This document shows, one piece after another, positions 19,277 to 27,399 of a stretch of DNA of 34,472 nt (positions are counted from its first letter, which is position 1; each line of letters starts with the position of its first letter). The translations under genes and the position numbers were made by a program. The notes under the pieces are model-generated. The model had not been told where the DNA came from. It was given only the letters and a program-made list of their open reading frames with translations, and did no database searches. The stretch spans positions 1 to 34,472 of the forward strand of contig JAISPJ010000037.1 of the NCBI GenBank assembly GCA_031274995.1, in the 5' to 3' direction. The stretch is from Azoarcus sp. GTDB taxonomy: Bacteria; Pseudomonadota; Gammaproteobacteria; Burkholderiales; Rhodocyclaceae.

Positions 19277-20929
19277 CTACTGTGGACGTACCTGCAATAA
19301 ATAAGCTCCGTGCAATTCTTTTTCGCGCGTACCCGGATCGAGGAATTTCCATCGGGAATGGGAAATATCGTAGTCGGAACTATGCGCCAACACATCAAAC
19401 AGCAGCCCCTTTTCCAGGATCATCTCATGTCCCCTGGCCGTGACGAACAGCACTTTCGGTTTATCACTGGCGGCGAGCTCATCGAGCGCAAGTGTCTGTA
19501 CACGCCGCCGGATAGCGACATCAAAACTCGCGGCCCGGCCACCCTCTTCGAGGTAGTAGACATTTCTTGCCTTGTCGAGTTGCCGCTCCATCACCACATT
19601 GCCAAGCACTGTTCCCGCCTGGTATTCGAGCAGCTTGGGATAAAAGCTGATATTGGTCAGGAACCAGAACGCCGCAGAGATGCTCACCGAGACGATTATC
19701 AGCTTGGAGCCGCCAAACCAACGGGGAATACCCCAGATTCCAAGTACGGGCAGCGCCACGACGACCACAACGACAACCCAGTCCCCCAAAGGGAACATCC
19801 ATCCGTTGAAAACGAGGGCTGCATCCACTACCAGCGCAAAGACCACATACTGCACCTGCCACAACCTGCGGAGGCAGGTCGGATGCCTAAGCCGCGCGGG
19901 AAGCCAGCCCGCGAGCAGGAGGGCAAAAAAAGGCAGCAGGACACCGACGTAATATGTCAGGTTGAACCGTGCCAGCGACAGGAAGATGAACATGCCCACG
20001 ATAAGGCCCAGCGTGACGGCATAGCCCTGCGCACGAGGCCAGTAACGATCATTGGTAAGCCGTAGCACACCGGAAGCCAGCGCCCACAGCGCGATGGCCG
20101 ACCAAGGCAGGAAAGCCCACAGGTACGTGTAGTAATAGAAAAACAGATCCTTGCCTCCACCGCCGGACAGACTCTCTGGAACCTGCTGTTCGGCGCTTTG
20201 CAGCCACAGGACGAATTTCATCAACCCATCCGTGCCAAACTGCGCGTGGTAAGCGTAAAGCAGCGGCGAAGCAAACAGCAGGACGGGCAGCGGCAACACC
20301 AGCCAGAACGGATCAAAAATCCGCCGCCATTCGAGCCGGTAAACAAGGTAGAGAAACACGGCCGAGAGCGGCAGCACTACGCCAACCAAGCCTTTGGCCG
20401 CCAGACCAAGCGCCAGACCGGCCCCGGCCACGACGAGATGCGCACGGGCTGAAAGCTTGTTTTCATCGGTGACAAAAATGAACAACTGGCATGTCGCAAA
20501 AACGACAGACCCGATGAGCAGGGCATCCATATCCGCCATGTTGTTGACGAACAGAAACGCGAACGCGCTCGCCAGGATCACGCCCGCCAGCCGGGCAACC
20601 GTTTCGTTGTAGAGCAGCGAACCAAGACGGACGGTGGAATAGACGGCCAGCGCAGAAAACAGCAGGGACGGCAGCTTGAAGGAAACCACACTGACGCCGA
20701 AAAGCTCGAACGAAAGCGCGGTCAACCAGAACAGCAAAGGCGGGCCGCCCCGGTAAATTTGCCCTTGGGTGATGAACTGCGTCCACTTGCCTCCTTCAAG
20801 GATGCCAAGCGCGATGTCGGCATACCCGGCAGAAACCCCGTCCAGCGGAGGCACGACCGCCCCGGCCAGATAGGCCAGCAGCAACATCAGATAACAGGCC
20901 AGAGCGGCACGGGGGCTGAGAACCTGCAC
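19277..20929 (-). CDS. ArnT/PMT-like membrane glycosyltransferase
   Basis: About 550 residues with roughly ten or more membrane segments and a C-terminal soluble part, the build of GT-C enzymes that move sugars from polyprenyl-phosphate donors (ArnT and relatives, dolichyl-phosphate-mannose transferase superfamily). The first periplasmic loop has PPLDGVSAGYADIALGIL, where ArnT-like proteins have an Asp-Glu-x-x-Tyr-x-Glu motif: the Asp and Tyr remain but the acidic partners differ. RGGPPLLFW corresponds to the usual K-PPL-W motif. GTG 20929 lies 6 nt after GGAGG (20936-20940) and is preferred; a TTG at 20935 overlaps the epimerase stop. Acceptor and sugar are unknown; the adjacent epimerase suggests a uronic-acid-derived donor. 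Confidence 0.8.
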   Translation of the reverse strand: MQVLSPRAALACYLMLLLAYLAGAVVPPLDGVSAGYADIALGILEGGKWTQFITQGQIYRGGPPLLFWLTALSFELFGVSVVSFKLPSLLFSALAVYSTVRLGSLLYNETVARLAGVILASAFAFLFVNNMADMDALLIGSVVFATCQLFIFVTDENKLSARAHLVVAGAGLALGLAAKGLVGVVLPLSAVFLYLVYRLEWRRIFDPFWLVLPLPVLLFASPLLYAYHAQFGTDGLMKFVLWLQSAEQQVPESLSGGGGKDLFFYYYTYLWAFLPWSAIALWALASGVLRLTNDRYWPRAQGYAVTLGLIVGMFIFLSLARFNLTYYVGVLLPFFALLLAGWLPARLRHPTCLRRLWQVQYVVFALVVDAALVFNGWMFPLGDWVVVVVVVALPVLGIWGIPRWFGGSKLIIVSVSISAAFWFLTNISFYPKLLEYQAGTVLGNVVMERQLDKARNVYYLEEGGRAASFDVAIRRRVQTLALDELAASDKPKVLFVTARGHEMILEKGLLFDVLAHSSDYDISHSRWKFLDPGTREKELHGAYLLQVRPQ

Positions 20930-20931
20930 GG

Positions 20932-21939
20932 TCAACCTCCGTAGTAAGCGCGATACCAGGCAACGAAGCGTCCCACTCCGTCACGTATGCTGGTAGCGGG
21001 TTTGAAATCCGTCCAGACACCGAGTTCCGAGACATCGGCATACGTGGCAGGAACATCGCCATCCTGTATCGGCAGAAAATTCTTGCGGGCCTTGCGCCCC
21101 AACGCATCCTCGATTGCCTCGATGAAATCCATCAAGTCGACCGGATCGTGATTGCCGATATTGAACACCCGGTACGGCGCGCACGAACGCCCCGGATCGG
21201 GGCAAAGAGGGTCGAACGCCGAGTCCGGCCCGGCCTTGCGGTCGAGCACGCGGACCACCCCTTCCACAATGTCGTCGATATAAGTGAAATCCCGCTTCAT
21301 CTTGCCGTGGCCGAACACATTGATGGGCCGATCTTCCAGAATCGCCCTGACAAAGAGAAAAAGCGCCATGTCGGGGCGCCCCCATGGCCCATAGACGGTG
21401 AAAAATCTCAGCCCTGTAGTCGGCAACCCGTACAAATGGCTGTAAGTGTGAGCCATCAACTCATTGGCCTTCTTGGTGGCGGCATAAAGGCTCACCGGAT
21501 GGTCGACGTTGTCGTGCTCTGAAAACGGCATCCTGGCATTGCCGCCGTAGACACTGGAACTGGAAGCATAAACCAGATGCTCGACGCGATTGTGGCGGCA
21601 ACCCTCAAGAATGTTCACGAACCCGACCAGATTACTATCAACATAAGCATACGGGTTTTTCAGCGAATAACGTACCCCGGCCTGGGCGGCAAGGTGTGCC
21701 ACGCGGTCGAACTTCCCTTCAGCAAACAGGGACGCCATCGCTCCGCGGTCGGCCACGTCCAGCCTTACAAACCGGAAACGCTCAAAGGGGCGCAGACGTT
21801 CCAGGCGGCTCTCCTTGAGGGAAGGATCGTAATAATCGTTGAGGTTATCGAGCCCAATCACCTCGTCGCCACGCGCGAGCAGCCGTTCGGAGACATGCAT
21901 GCCGATGAAACCGGCGGCACCTGTGACGAGAATTTTCAT
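20932..21939 (-). CDS. NAD-dependent sugar epimerase, UDP-glucuronate 4-epimerase-like
   Basis: 335-residue extended short-chain dehydrogenase/reductase. It opens [13 protein letters not shown] (Rossmann Gly-rich motif, residues 5-12), has SSSSVYGG, the catalytic YAATK (Tyr-xxx-Lys) after a Ser-rich strand, and [12 protein letters not shown]. The block [19 protein letters not shown] and the sequence between catalytic Tyr and RPDMALF are those of the CapI/GAE branch that interconverts UDP-glucuronate and UDP-galacturonate. The start is ATG 21939; a TTG at 21951 would add four residues. Its TGA lies within a few bases of the glycosyltransferase start and its last Gly-Gly codons form that gene's GGAGG, so translation is probably coupled. 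The product likely feeds a surface polysaccharide or lipid A/core modification. Confidence 0.87.
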   Translation of the reverse strand: MKILVTGAAGFIGMHVSERLLARGDEVIGLDNLNDYYDPSLKESRLERLRPFERFRFVRLDVADRGAMASLFAEGKFDRVAHLAAQAGVRYSLKNPYAYVDSNLVGFVNILEGCRHNRVEHLVYASSSSVYGGNARMPFSEHDNVDHPVSLYAATKKANELMAHTYSHLYGLPTTGLRFFTVYGPWGRPDMALFLFVRAILEDRPINVFGHGKMKRDFTYIDDIVEGVVRVLDRKAGPDSAFDPLCPDPGRSCAPYRVFNIGNHDPVDLMDFIEAIEDALGRKARKNFLPIQDGDVPATYADVSELGVWTDFKPATSIRDGVGRFVAWYRAYYGG

Positions 21940-22066
21940 ACGCGACAGCAATAACGATATGAGAGCGGACGGTGATTATCTCATGCTCCTGCCGTCCCCG
22001 GCTTTCCGTGATGCCGGGCGAACACGGATAAAACAAGCCGCATGGCCAACACAGACTTTTCGCCTC

Positions 22067-22097
22067 TTGCTTTTTTTACAGACGGAAACCTTATACT
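22067..22097 (+). promoter_or_regulatory. Possible waaA promoter
   Basis: TTGCTT (22067-22072) and TATACT (22092-22097) are 19 bp apart in the gap between the divergent epimerase gene and waaA. The spacing is long. The predicted leader would be about 25 nt. Confidence 0.35.
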
Positions 22098-22129
22098 TCT
22101 TTTTTTCGTCGCCCTTGTGCCACAACCCG

Positions 22130-23419
22130 ATGCCGCTGTTCCAGCGTCTGCTCCTTCTCCCCTACAACCTGCTCTGGCTACCCGTCCTGCCCGCCGCGCT
22201 TTTCAGGCTGTACCGGCGCGCGCGCAAACAGCCCGCCTACCTGCATCATATCCAGGAGCGGCTCGGCGGCTACCGTGTACGGGCGCCGGGCCCGGTGATC
22301 TGGGTACACGCGGTCTCACTGGGTGAAACACGCGCCGCCGAACCGCTCGTGCGGGCCCTGCTCGAACGCTACCCTGAACACGCCGTCGTGCTCACCCACA
22401 TGACGCCCACCGGACGCGCCGCCTCGGAGGCGCTCTTTGGCGAAAACACCAGAGTGCTCCGAGCCTACCTGCCCTATGACTTCGAGCCGTTCGTTGTGCG
22501 CTTTCTGCGCCACTTCCGCCCGGCATTCGGCATCGTCATGGAAACCGAACTTTGGCCGATGCTGCTCACTACCTGCCAACGACGTGGCGTGCCGGTCCTG
22601 CTCGCCAACGCCCGCCTGTCAGAACGTTCAGCGCGGCGCTACGCCCGCCTGCCCGCATTGACCCGCCTCACCCTCGGCGCACTCACGGCCATCGGCGCGC
22701 AAAGCGCCGCCGATGCCGCGCGCCTTGCGGCACTGGGCGCACACCGGGTCAGCATCACCGGAAACATCAAATTCGATGTAGAACCATCACCCGAAATGCT
22801 TGCCCTCGGCGCAGACTTCCGTGCGCACCGGGGCGCACGCCCGACGATCTTCGCCGCCAGCACGCGCGAGGGCGAAGAAGAAGCCATACTCGATGCCTTC
22901 ATCCACGCATCCCCCTCAGGAAACCCGGAAACCCTGCTCATCCTCACACCGCGCCATTCACAGCGTTTCGACGAAGTCGAGGCGCTCATCCGCGCACGTG
23001 GGCTAACCGTAACGCGGCGTTCCGCCATCCCGCCAGCCCCCTTGCCGATCAGCGCCCAAGTCTGGCTCGGTGACTCGACAGGCGAAATGTTCGCCTACTA
23101 CATGGCAGCCGATGTTGCCCTGATCGGCGGGAGTTGGCTTTCCTTCGGCGGGCAGAATCCCATTGAAGCCTGCGCCGTGGGCACACCGATCCTGCTCGGG
23201 CCGCACACATTCAACTTCCAGCGCACCGCCGACGAAGCGGTTGAAACCGGAGCGGCCCGCCGTTGTGACAACATTGAAATGGCCATGCGCATCGCCTTCG
23301 CCCTGCTGGAAGACCCTGCCGCGCGGGCGGCAATGTCGAAAACCGGACGCGCATTCGCGGCCGCCAACCGTGGCGCAACCACACGCACCATCGCCCTGCT
23401 CGATGAACTCGGGCTGTAA
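22130..23419 (+). CDS. waaA: 3-deoxy-D-manno-octulosonic acid (Kdo) transferase
   Basis: GT-B glycosyltransferase (family GT30) that adds Kdo from CMP-Kdo to lipid IVA, an essential step in lipopolysaccharide synthesis at the inner membrane. 429 residues, standard length. Features: an N-terminal hydrophobic anchor (about 5-25, LLLLPYNLLWLPVLPAAL), GPVIWVHAVSLGETRA, the METELWP signature, LANARLSERSARRY, ASTREGEEE, and the donor-site GGSWLSFGGQNPIEACA. I start at ATG 22130 (MPLFQRLLLL); the frame is open upstream over the epimerase gene but that part is antisense. No clear Shine-Dalgarno precedes it. It is divergent from the epimerase gene, together forming an envelope-sugar region. Confidence 0.95.
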   Translation: MPLFQRLLLLPYNLLWLPVLPAALFRLYRRARKQPAYLHHIQERLGGYRVRAPGPVIWVHAVSLGETRAAEPLVRALLERYPEHAVVLTHMTPTGRAASEALFGENTRVLRAYLPYDFEPFVVRFLRHFRPAFGIVMETELWPMLLTTCQRRGVPVLLANARLSERSARRYARLPALTRLTLGALTAIGAQSAADAARLAALGAHRVSITGNIKFDVEPSPEMLALGADFRAHRGARPTIFAASTREGEEEAILDAFIHASPSGNPETLLILTPRHSQRFDEVEALIRARGLTVTRRSAIPPAPLPISAQVWLGDSTGEMFAYYMAADVALIGGSWLSFGGQNPIEACAVGTPILLGPHTFNFQRTADEAVETGAARRCDNIEMAMRIAFALLEDPAARAAMSKTGRAFAAANRGATTRTIALLDELGL

Positions 23420-23564
23420 ACAAGGCTCAGATCTTCTTTGTCCTGCCTTGACTACAAGATGCGCAACAATGCTGCCGATGCTTCCGCCATGTGATTTCGG
23501 TCATGGTCATCAAGCGTACGTGCGGTACAATGCTCCTTCTTCAACCCTGTTCCCGGTATCGATC

Positions 23565-23870
23565 ATGGATCATGCTTCCCCACGAGACCGTCGTCTGGAC
23601 CGCCGTATTCCCCTCGGGTGCTCCGCCCACATCCGTCCGAGCGAAGGAAACGAAGTCACTGCGGAATGTATCGAATTGAGCGTGAGCGGGATGACCTTGC
23701 GCGCCAGCTACGTTCCTGCCAAAGGCGAAGTCGTCGAAGTCGTGATTGCTTCCCCGAGCGACAAAGCGGAGTACCCCCCGCTGGTGACGCACCTGCGCGT
23801 CACTCGATGCCACGCGCTCGACAGCGGGCAATACGAAATCGGCGGCTCCACCGTCCGCATCGTCGGCTGA
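23565..23870 (+). CDS. PilZ domain protein (cyclic-di-GMP receptor family)
   Basis: 101 residues, essentially one PilZ domain. The N-terminal Arg-rich motif is RDRRLDRRIPL, matching the RxxxR part of the c-di-GMP site. The second motif, normally Asp/Asn-x-Ser-x-x-Gly, reads ELSVSG, so Glu replaces the usual Asp/Asn; binding could be weakened. The rest (MTLRASYVPAKGEVVEVVI, YEIGGSTVRIVG) fits the beta-barrel. I start at ATG 23565 (MDHASPRD). TACAAT at 23526-23531 could be a -10 element. It is a single gene after waaA, separated by 145 bp. The controlled process cannot be named. Confidence 0.85.
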   Translation: MDHASPRDRRLDRRIPLGCSAHIRPSEGNEVTAECIELSVSGMTLRASYVPAKGEVVEVVIASPSDKAEYPPLVTHLRVTRCHALDSGQYEIGGSTVRIVG

Positions 23871-23897
23871 ACACAGCCTCAGCACCCTCCTCGCATA

Positions 23898-24401
23898 TCA
23901 ACGACGCTTTGCGCGGCGGAAACGCCAAACCACCCAAGGCGTCACGATCACGATCCCGGCAAATGTAATGAGTCCCCAATTGGCGATCGACAGGCCGAAA
24001 AGCGTCCAGTCGACGACGCTGCAATCGCCTTCACCCCGGAACAGCTTGGGCAAAAGTTCGGCCAGCGGAAAGCTCTCCAGCATATATTCAAGGCCGGGGC
24101 CACACCCCTGCGCTTGCTGTGGGTAGAGTTGCAGCCAGCTTTGCCGAACCGCGACTCCTCCCCCGGCCAGAGCCACGAGTGTTATCAGCGTCCCATAGGC
24201 AATCGCGCCCCGGTTGTGAAACGCGCCAACCAGAGCGGCAAGCCCGACCCCCAGCAGGGCATAACGCTGCATGATGCACATCGGGCAGGGGTCGACCCCT
24301 TTCACCGATTGCAGATAGAAGACCCCGAAACACACTTCGCCGACGCACAGTATGAACAACGCGACGAAATACAAGCGCAGAGGCAGGCGTAGCAACGACA
24401 T
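23898..24401 (-). CDS. dsbB: Disulfide bond formation protein DsbB
   Basis: Inner-membrane enzyme that reoxidises DsbA and passes electrons to quinone. 167 residues with four membrane segments. Both redox Cys pairs are present: Cys39 and Cys42 in DPCPMC, then Cys100 in QGCGPG and Cys127 in GEGDC, which is the classical DsbB spacing, with YMLESFPLAELLPKLF between them. GGAGAGC lies 5-6 nt before ATG 24401. The reading frame stays open for another 1.2 kb upstream, but that stretch is antisense to mutL and is not part of the protein. No dsbA lies nearby. Confidence 0.95.
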   Translation of the reverse strand: MSLLRLPLRLYFVALFILCVGEVCFGVFYLQSVKGVDPCPMCIMQRYALLGVGLAALVGAFHNRGAIAYGTLITLVALAGGGVAVRQSWLQLYPQQAQGCGPGLEYMLESFPLAELLPKLFRGEGDCSVVDWTLFGLSIANWGLITFAGIVIVTPWVVWRFRRAKRR

Positions 24402-24433
24402 GAAAGCTCTCCAAAAAAACCGGGGGCATTCTA

Positions 24434-24459
24434 CCCCTCCCCCGCTTGCGGGAGAAGGG
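24434..24459. repeat. REP-like GC-rich palindrome
   Basis: CCCCTCCCCCGC-TT-GCGGGAGAAGGG pairs over 12 positions with two C/A mismatches. It sits in the gap between divergent dsbB and mutL. Palindromes of the CTCCCGC-loop-GCGGGAG type occur as dispersed intergenic repeats in many proteobacteria. A related arm pair, CTCCCGT-TGAA-GCGGGAG, is at 26530-26547. Confidence 0.5.
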
Positions 24460-24605
24460 AGTATCAGGTAACGCAGCCGCACAAAGGCTCTCCTGCCATC
24501 ACATCGCCGTCCCGGAGGATGATGGGCATAAAGAGTAACATCGAACAGTTGTCTCGCCTGGTGCTCTTCGCTACCCTTATGGTTCTCTGAAAAGCTAATC
24601 CACCC

Positions 24606-26411
24606 ATGCCTCCGATCCACCTCCTGCCTGAACTGCTTATCAATCAGATCGCCGCAGGCGAAGTGGTCGAGCGCCCTGCCTCGGTGCTCAAGGAGGTGCT
24701 GGAAAACGCGCTCGATGCCGGAGCAAAGGCCATCGACGTACAACTGGAGACAGGCGGTGTGCGCCGCATTCTCGTCACCGACGACGGCTGCGGCATCCCC
24801 CGCGAAGAGCTTGCCCTCGCGCTGGAGCGTCACGCCACCAGCAAAATAGCCTCTCTCGACGATCTCGAACGGGTTAGCACAATGGGTTTTCGTGGCGAGG
24901 CGCTGGCTGCCATTGCCGCCGTGGCCCACACGACCCTCACCAGCCGCACCAAAGGTTCGGATCACGCCTGGAAAATCGATTCCACCCACCGCGAACCGGT
25001 TCCTGCCGCTCTCAATTATGGCACGGTCATCGATATTGCCAATCTCTATTACAATACGCCGGCGCGGCGCAAGTTCCTCAAGACGGATGCCACCGAATTT
25101 GCCCACTGCGAAGAGATATTTTGTCGCATCGCGCTTGCCAGGCCGGATGTCGCCATGCAGCTTGCCCACAACAGGCGCGTATTTCACCGCCTGAACGCGG
25201 GCGATGCGCGCACGCGCATCGCCACGCTGATGGGAGACGATTTTCTGGAACAGGCACGCGAAATCCGTGCGGAAAGCGCGCTCAGGCTCACCGGTTTCGC
25301 CAGCCTTCCGTCTTATGCCCGCAACCGGCGCGACGCGCAATACTTTTTCGTCAACGGACGGCATGTGCGCGACAAGCTGCTCAACCATGCCATCGCCCAA
25401 GCCTACGCCGACATACTGCACGGCAACCGCTATCCGGCCTACGTACTCTTCCTCGAACTCGACCCGGCGGGCGTCGATGTCAATGTGCATCCGGCCAAGA
25501 CCGAAGTCCGCTTTCGCGATACCCGTGGCGTGCACCAGTTCGTCTTTCACGCCCTTGTTCGTGCATTGGGCGAAACAAGCCAGAGCCACACGCAAGCGCA
25601 GATGACCGAACGGGAAACCGATCCCGTCGCCCTGCCCCTTTCCGCGCCCATATCAGCCGTCAGCAACAGCATCGGGCGCTATCCCCTGCCTTCAGGCCAC
25701 CACACCGCCACGCCGGGGCGCATTGTCATGGACTCGGCGAGTCAGGCGTATTTCAGCTTCGCCTCCAGTGCCGGGCCCCACTCTTCCGACACGCCCACGG
25801 CTGAAACCGCACACGCCGCCACCGGCGCCGAAAACCCGCTTGGCTACGCCCTTGCTCAACTGCACGGCACCTACATCCTGGCGCAGAACGCCCGGGGACT
25901 TACGCTCATCGACATGCACGCCGCACATGAGCGCATTCTTTACGAAAAACTCAAGACCGTGCTCGACGGTACGCCTTCCGTGCAGCGCTTGCTGGTTCCC
26001 GCAATATTCAGCGCAAGTCCGGCGGAAATGGCGACAACGGAATCCCACGCCGATACCTTGCTCAAAATGGGTTTCGATGTCTCGGTTGCCGGCCCCAGGG
26101 AACTCGCCGTGCGCACCGTCCCGGCACTTCTTGCCAACGCGCCGGTAGTGGAACTGTTCCGCGAGCTGCTGGAAGAACTGCGCGAATACCCGGCCTCAGA
26201 AGCCATTACCCAGCGGCGCAACAACCTGCTCGCCACGATGGCCTGCCACGGGGCTGTCCGTGCCAATCGGCAACTGAGCGTACCGGAAATGAACGCCCTG
26301 CTGCGAGATATGGAAAAAACGGAGCGGGCTGACCAATGCAACCACGGGCGTCCTACCTGGGCGCAGTTCACACTGGCCGACCTCGACCGCCTCTTCCTGC
26401 GCGGGCAGTAA
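24606..26411 (+). CDS. mutL: DNA mismatch repair protein MutL
   Basis: Links mismatch recognition by MutS to strand incision. 601 residues. The N-terminal GHKL ATPase shows LINQIAAGEVVERPASVLKE, DAGA, DDGCGI, RHATSKI and GFRGEAL; a transducer domain follows (to about 330), then a Ser/Pro/Ala-rich linker and a C-terminal dimerisation domain. The C-terminal metal motif of nicking-type MutL is present as DMHAAHERILYE at 436-447 (usual DQHA(x)2E(x)4E), with ACHGAVRA and CNHGRP (578-583; usual CPHGRP). It therefore probably has latent endonuclease activity, unlike the E. coli protein. No Shine-Dalgarno is obvious before ATG 24606. Confidence 0.96.
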   Translation: MPPIHLLPELLINQIAAGEVVERPASVLKEVLENALDAGAKAIDVQLETGGVRRILVTDDGCGIPREELALALERHATSKIASLDDLERVSTMGFRGEALAAIAAVAHTTLTSRTKGSDHAWKIDSTHREPVPAALNYGTVIDIANLYYNTPARRKFLKTDATEFAHCEEIFCRIALARPDVAMQLAHNRRVFHRLNAGDARTRIATLMGDDFLEQAREIRAESALRLTGFASLPSYARNRRDAQYFFVNGRHVRDKLLNHAIAQAYADILHGNRYPAYVLFLELDPAGVDVNVHPAKTEVRFRDTRGVHQFVFHALVRALGETSQSHTQAQMTERETDPVALPLSAPISAVSNSIGRYPLPSGHHTATPGRIVMDSASQAYFSFASSAGPHSSDTPTAETAHAATGAENPLGYALAQLHGTYILAQNARGLTLIDMHAAHERILYEKLKTVLDGTPSVQRLLVPAIFSASPAEMATTESHADTLLKMGFDVSVAGPRELAVRTVPALLANAPVVELFRELLEELREYPASEAITQRRNNLLATMACHGAVRANRQLSVPEMNALLRDMEKTERADQCNHGRPTWAQFTLADLDRLFLRGQ

Positions 26412-26442
26412 AAAACCGGCTGAAAAAGAGACCTCGCCTGCC

Positions 26443-26607
26443 TTACACACGCACGCCGTGGCTATGGCAGCGGCTGCGCATCCGCTGATGTGAGGCACGC
26501 ACGCTTTCCTGCGCCTTCCTGATGATCGCCTCCCGTTGAAGCGGGAGAGTGCACGAGTCCGCGCTGACATGTGCGTTACGCTGTATTCCATGAGTCTTGG
26601 TGTTCAT
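26443..26607 (-). CDS. Possible small ORF of 54 residues
   Basis: Starts MNTKTHGIQRNAHVS and ends SHSHGVRV-like (RCHSHGVRV); it has a basic, His- and Arg-rich composition with a helical middle (REAIIRKAQESVRAS). The main support is a strong ribosome-binding site, AGGAGA (plus-strand 26614-26619), 6 nt before ATG 26607. Against it: a hairpin resembling a dispersed repeat (26530-26547) lies inside it and I recognise no family. If real, it would be a very basic, possibly nucleic-acid-binding peptide, transcribed from the AT-rich region that carries the TTGTTGCA palindromes. Confidence 0.4.
   Translation of the reverse strand: MNTKTHGIQRNAHVSADSCTLPLQREAIIRKAQESVRASHQRMRSRCHSHGVRV
26530..26547. 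repeat. Hairpin related to the REP-like palindrome
   Basis: CTCCCGT-TGAA-GCGGGAG forms a 7-bp stem (one T-G wobble) with a tetraloop. Its arms match those of the palindrome at 24434-24459. Confidence 0.4.
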
Positions 26608-26642
26608 TATCAATCTCCTGTTACGGACTAAACTCTAACTAC

Positions 26643-26736
26643 CTTGTTGCATTGCACAATTTCAACTTAAAGTATAAACAAGGTAAAATCAAGGGAATAA
26701 TGTAAAATAACAGTATATATTGTTGCATTGCAACAA
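26643..26736. promoter_or_regulatory. Paired TTGTTGCA palindromes around an AT-rich segment (candidate operators)
   Basis: TTGTTGCATTGCACAA (26644-26659) and TTGTTGCATTGCAACAA (26720-26736) are two copies of the same palindrome; the second is symmetrical as TGTTGCA-T-TGCAACA. They are 76 bp apart, close to seven helical turns, and bracket a very AT-rich stretch. On the minus strand this stretch holds TATACT (26670s) upstream of the small ORF's AGGAGA. The second copy is 7 bp after the stop of the short chemoreceptor gene. The layout suggests a two-site operator for an unknown regulator. Confidence 0.45.
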
Positions 26737-26742
26737 CCTGAC

Positions 26743-27399
26743 CTAATCGGGGTTAACACGTCCGACCACATGCTCCAGTTCGGCGGCAACCTCGGCGACC
26801 CTCGTTCGAAGCTGGTTTGCCATGTCGCGAATATCGTTTGTCAGGCGCCCGGTATGCTTTGCGAGTGACAATATTTCACTTGTGACAATGGAAAAGCCAT
26901 CCCCTTGCGCACGTACTGTCTCGATTTCGGCGTTGAGGGAAAACAGGTTCGCCTGGTCTGCCGCCACTTGGCATATCCCGTTGGTCAAGGCATCCACGTT
27001 GCCGTCAATGGCATTTACCTTGATCTGGATGGGCTGAAGCAAACCGTACAGCTCATTCATCATCCCTTCAAAGGCCACGGCTTCAAAGGCCACGGCAAGC
27101 TCAGCGTCGCTATTACCGGAATGACGAGCAGAATAGTCTTTACCATTAAATTGTTTCAACAGGGTGTGGTTTTCATCAATTGATTTCTTGGGAATTGTCT
27201 TGAGCAAGAAACCAGTCAGTCCTAATGTCACCAATGAGAGGACGGCGATGATGATCGTAGTAACAGTGAAAAAGACATGATCGCTACTTTCCAGTTTCAG
27301 GTTATTAGCAGACAGAAAAACCAGTTCTGTGCATGCGGCGAGTACAGTACCGATCAAAGCGGCAGCAATACAAATATAAAGTTGCTTGTTGATACGCAT
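26743..27399 (-). CDS. Short, degenerate methyl-accepting chemotaxis-like protein
   Basis: 218 residues, less than half a normal receptor. Two hydrophobic segments (about 8-30 and 44-68) leave almost no periplasmic domain. The C-terminal part aligns with the receptor signalling tip at about 144-183: QVAADQANLFSLNAEIETVRAQ corresponds to the usual ADQTNLLALNAAIEAARAG, but several contact residues are changed, three residues are missing before GDGF, and the long coiled coil around the tip is largely absent. AVAFE is duplicated at 102-111 by an exact 15-bp tandem repeat. It probably cannot couple to CheA normally. It could be decaying, or a small sensor that works by other partners. The start codon at 27399 has only a weak ribosome-binding site. 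Confidence 0.65.
   Translation of the reverse strand: MRINKQLYICIAAALIGTVLAACTELVFLSANNLKLESSDHVFFTVTTIIIAVLSLVTLGLTGFLLKTIPKKSIDENHTLLKQFNGKDYSARHSGNSDAELAVAFEAVAFEGMMNELYGLLQPIQIKVNAIDGNVDALTNGICQVAADQANLFSLNAEIETVRAQGDGFSIVTSEILSLAKHTGRLTNDIRDMANQLRTRVAEVAAELEHVVGRVNPD
27067..27096. repeat. 15-bp exact tandem duplication
   Basis: TTCAAAGGCCACGGC is present twice in direct succession (27067-27081 and 27082-27096) inside the short chemoreceptor gene. It keeps the frame and adds five residues (AVAFE). Confidence 0.95.

Noticed and set aside
24402-25595. The 1.2-kb upstream extension of the dsbB reading frame
   Set aside because: It is entirely antisense to mutL; dsbB has a canonical start with a ribosome-binding site at 24401.
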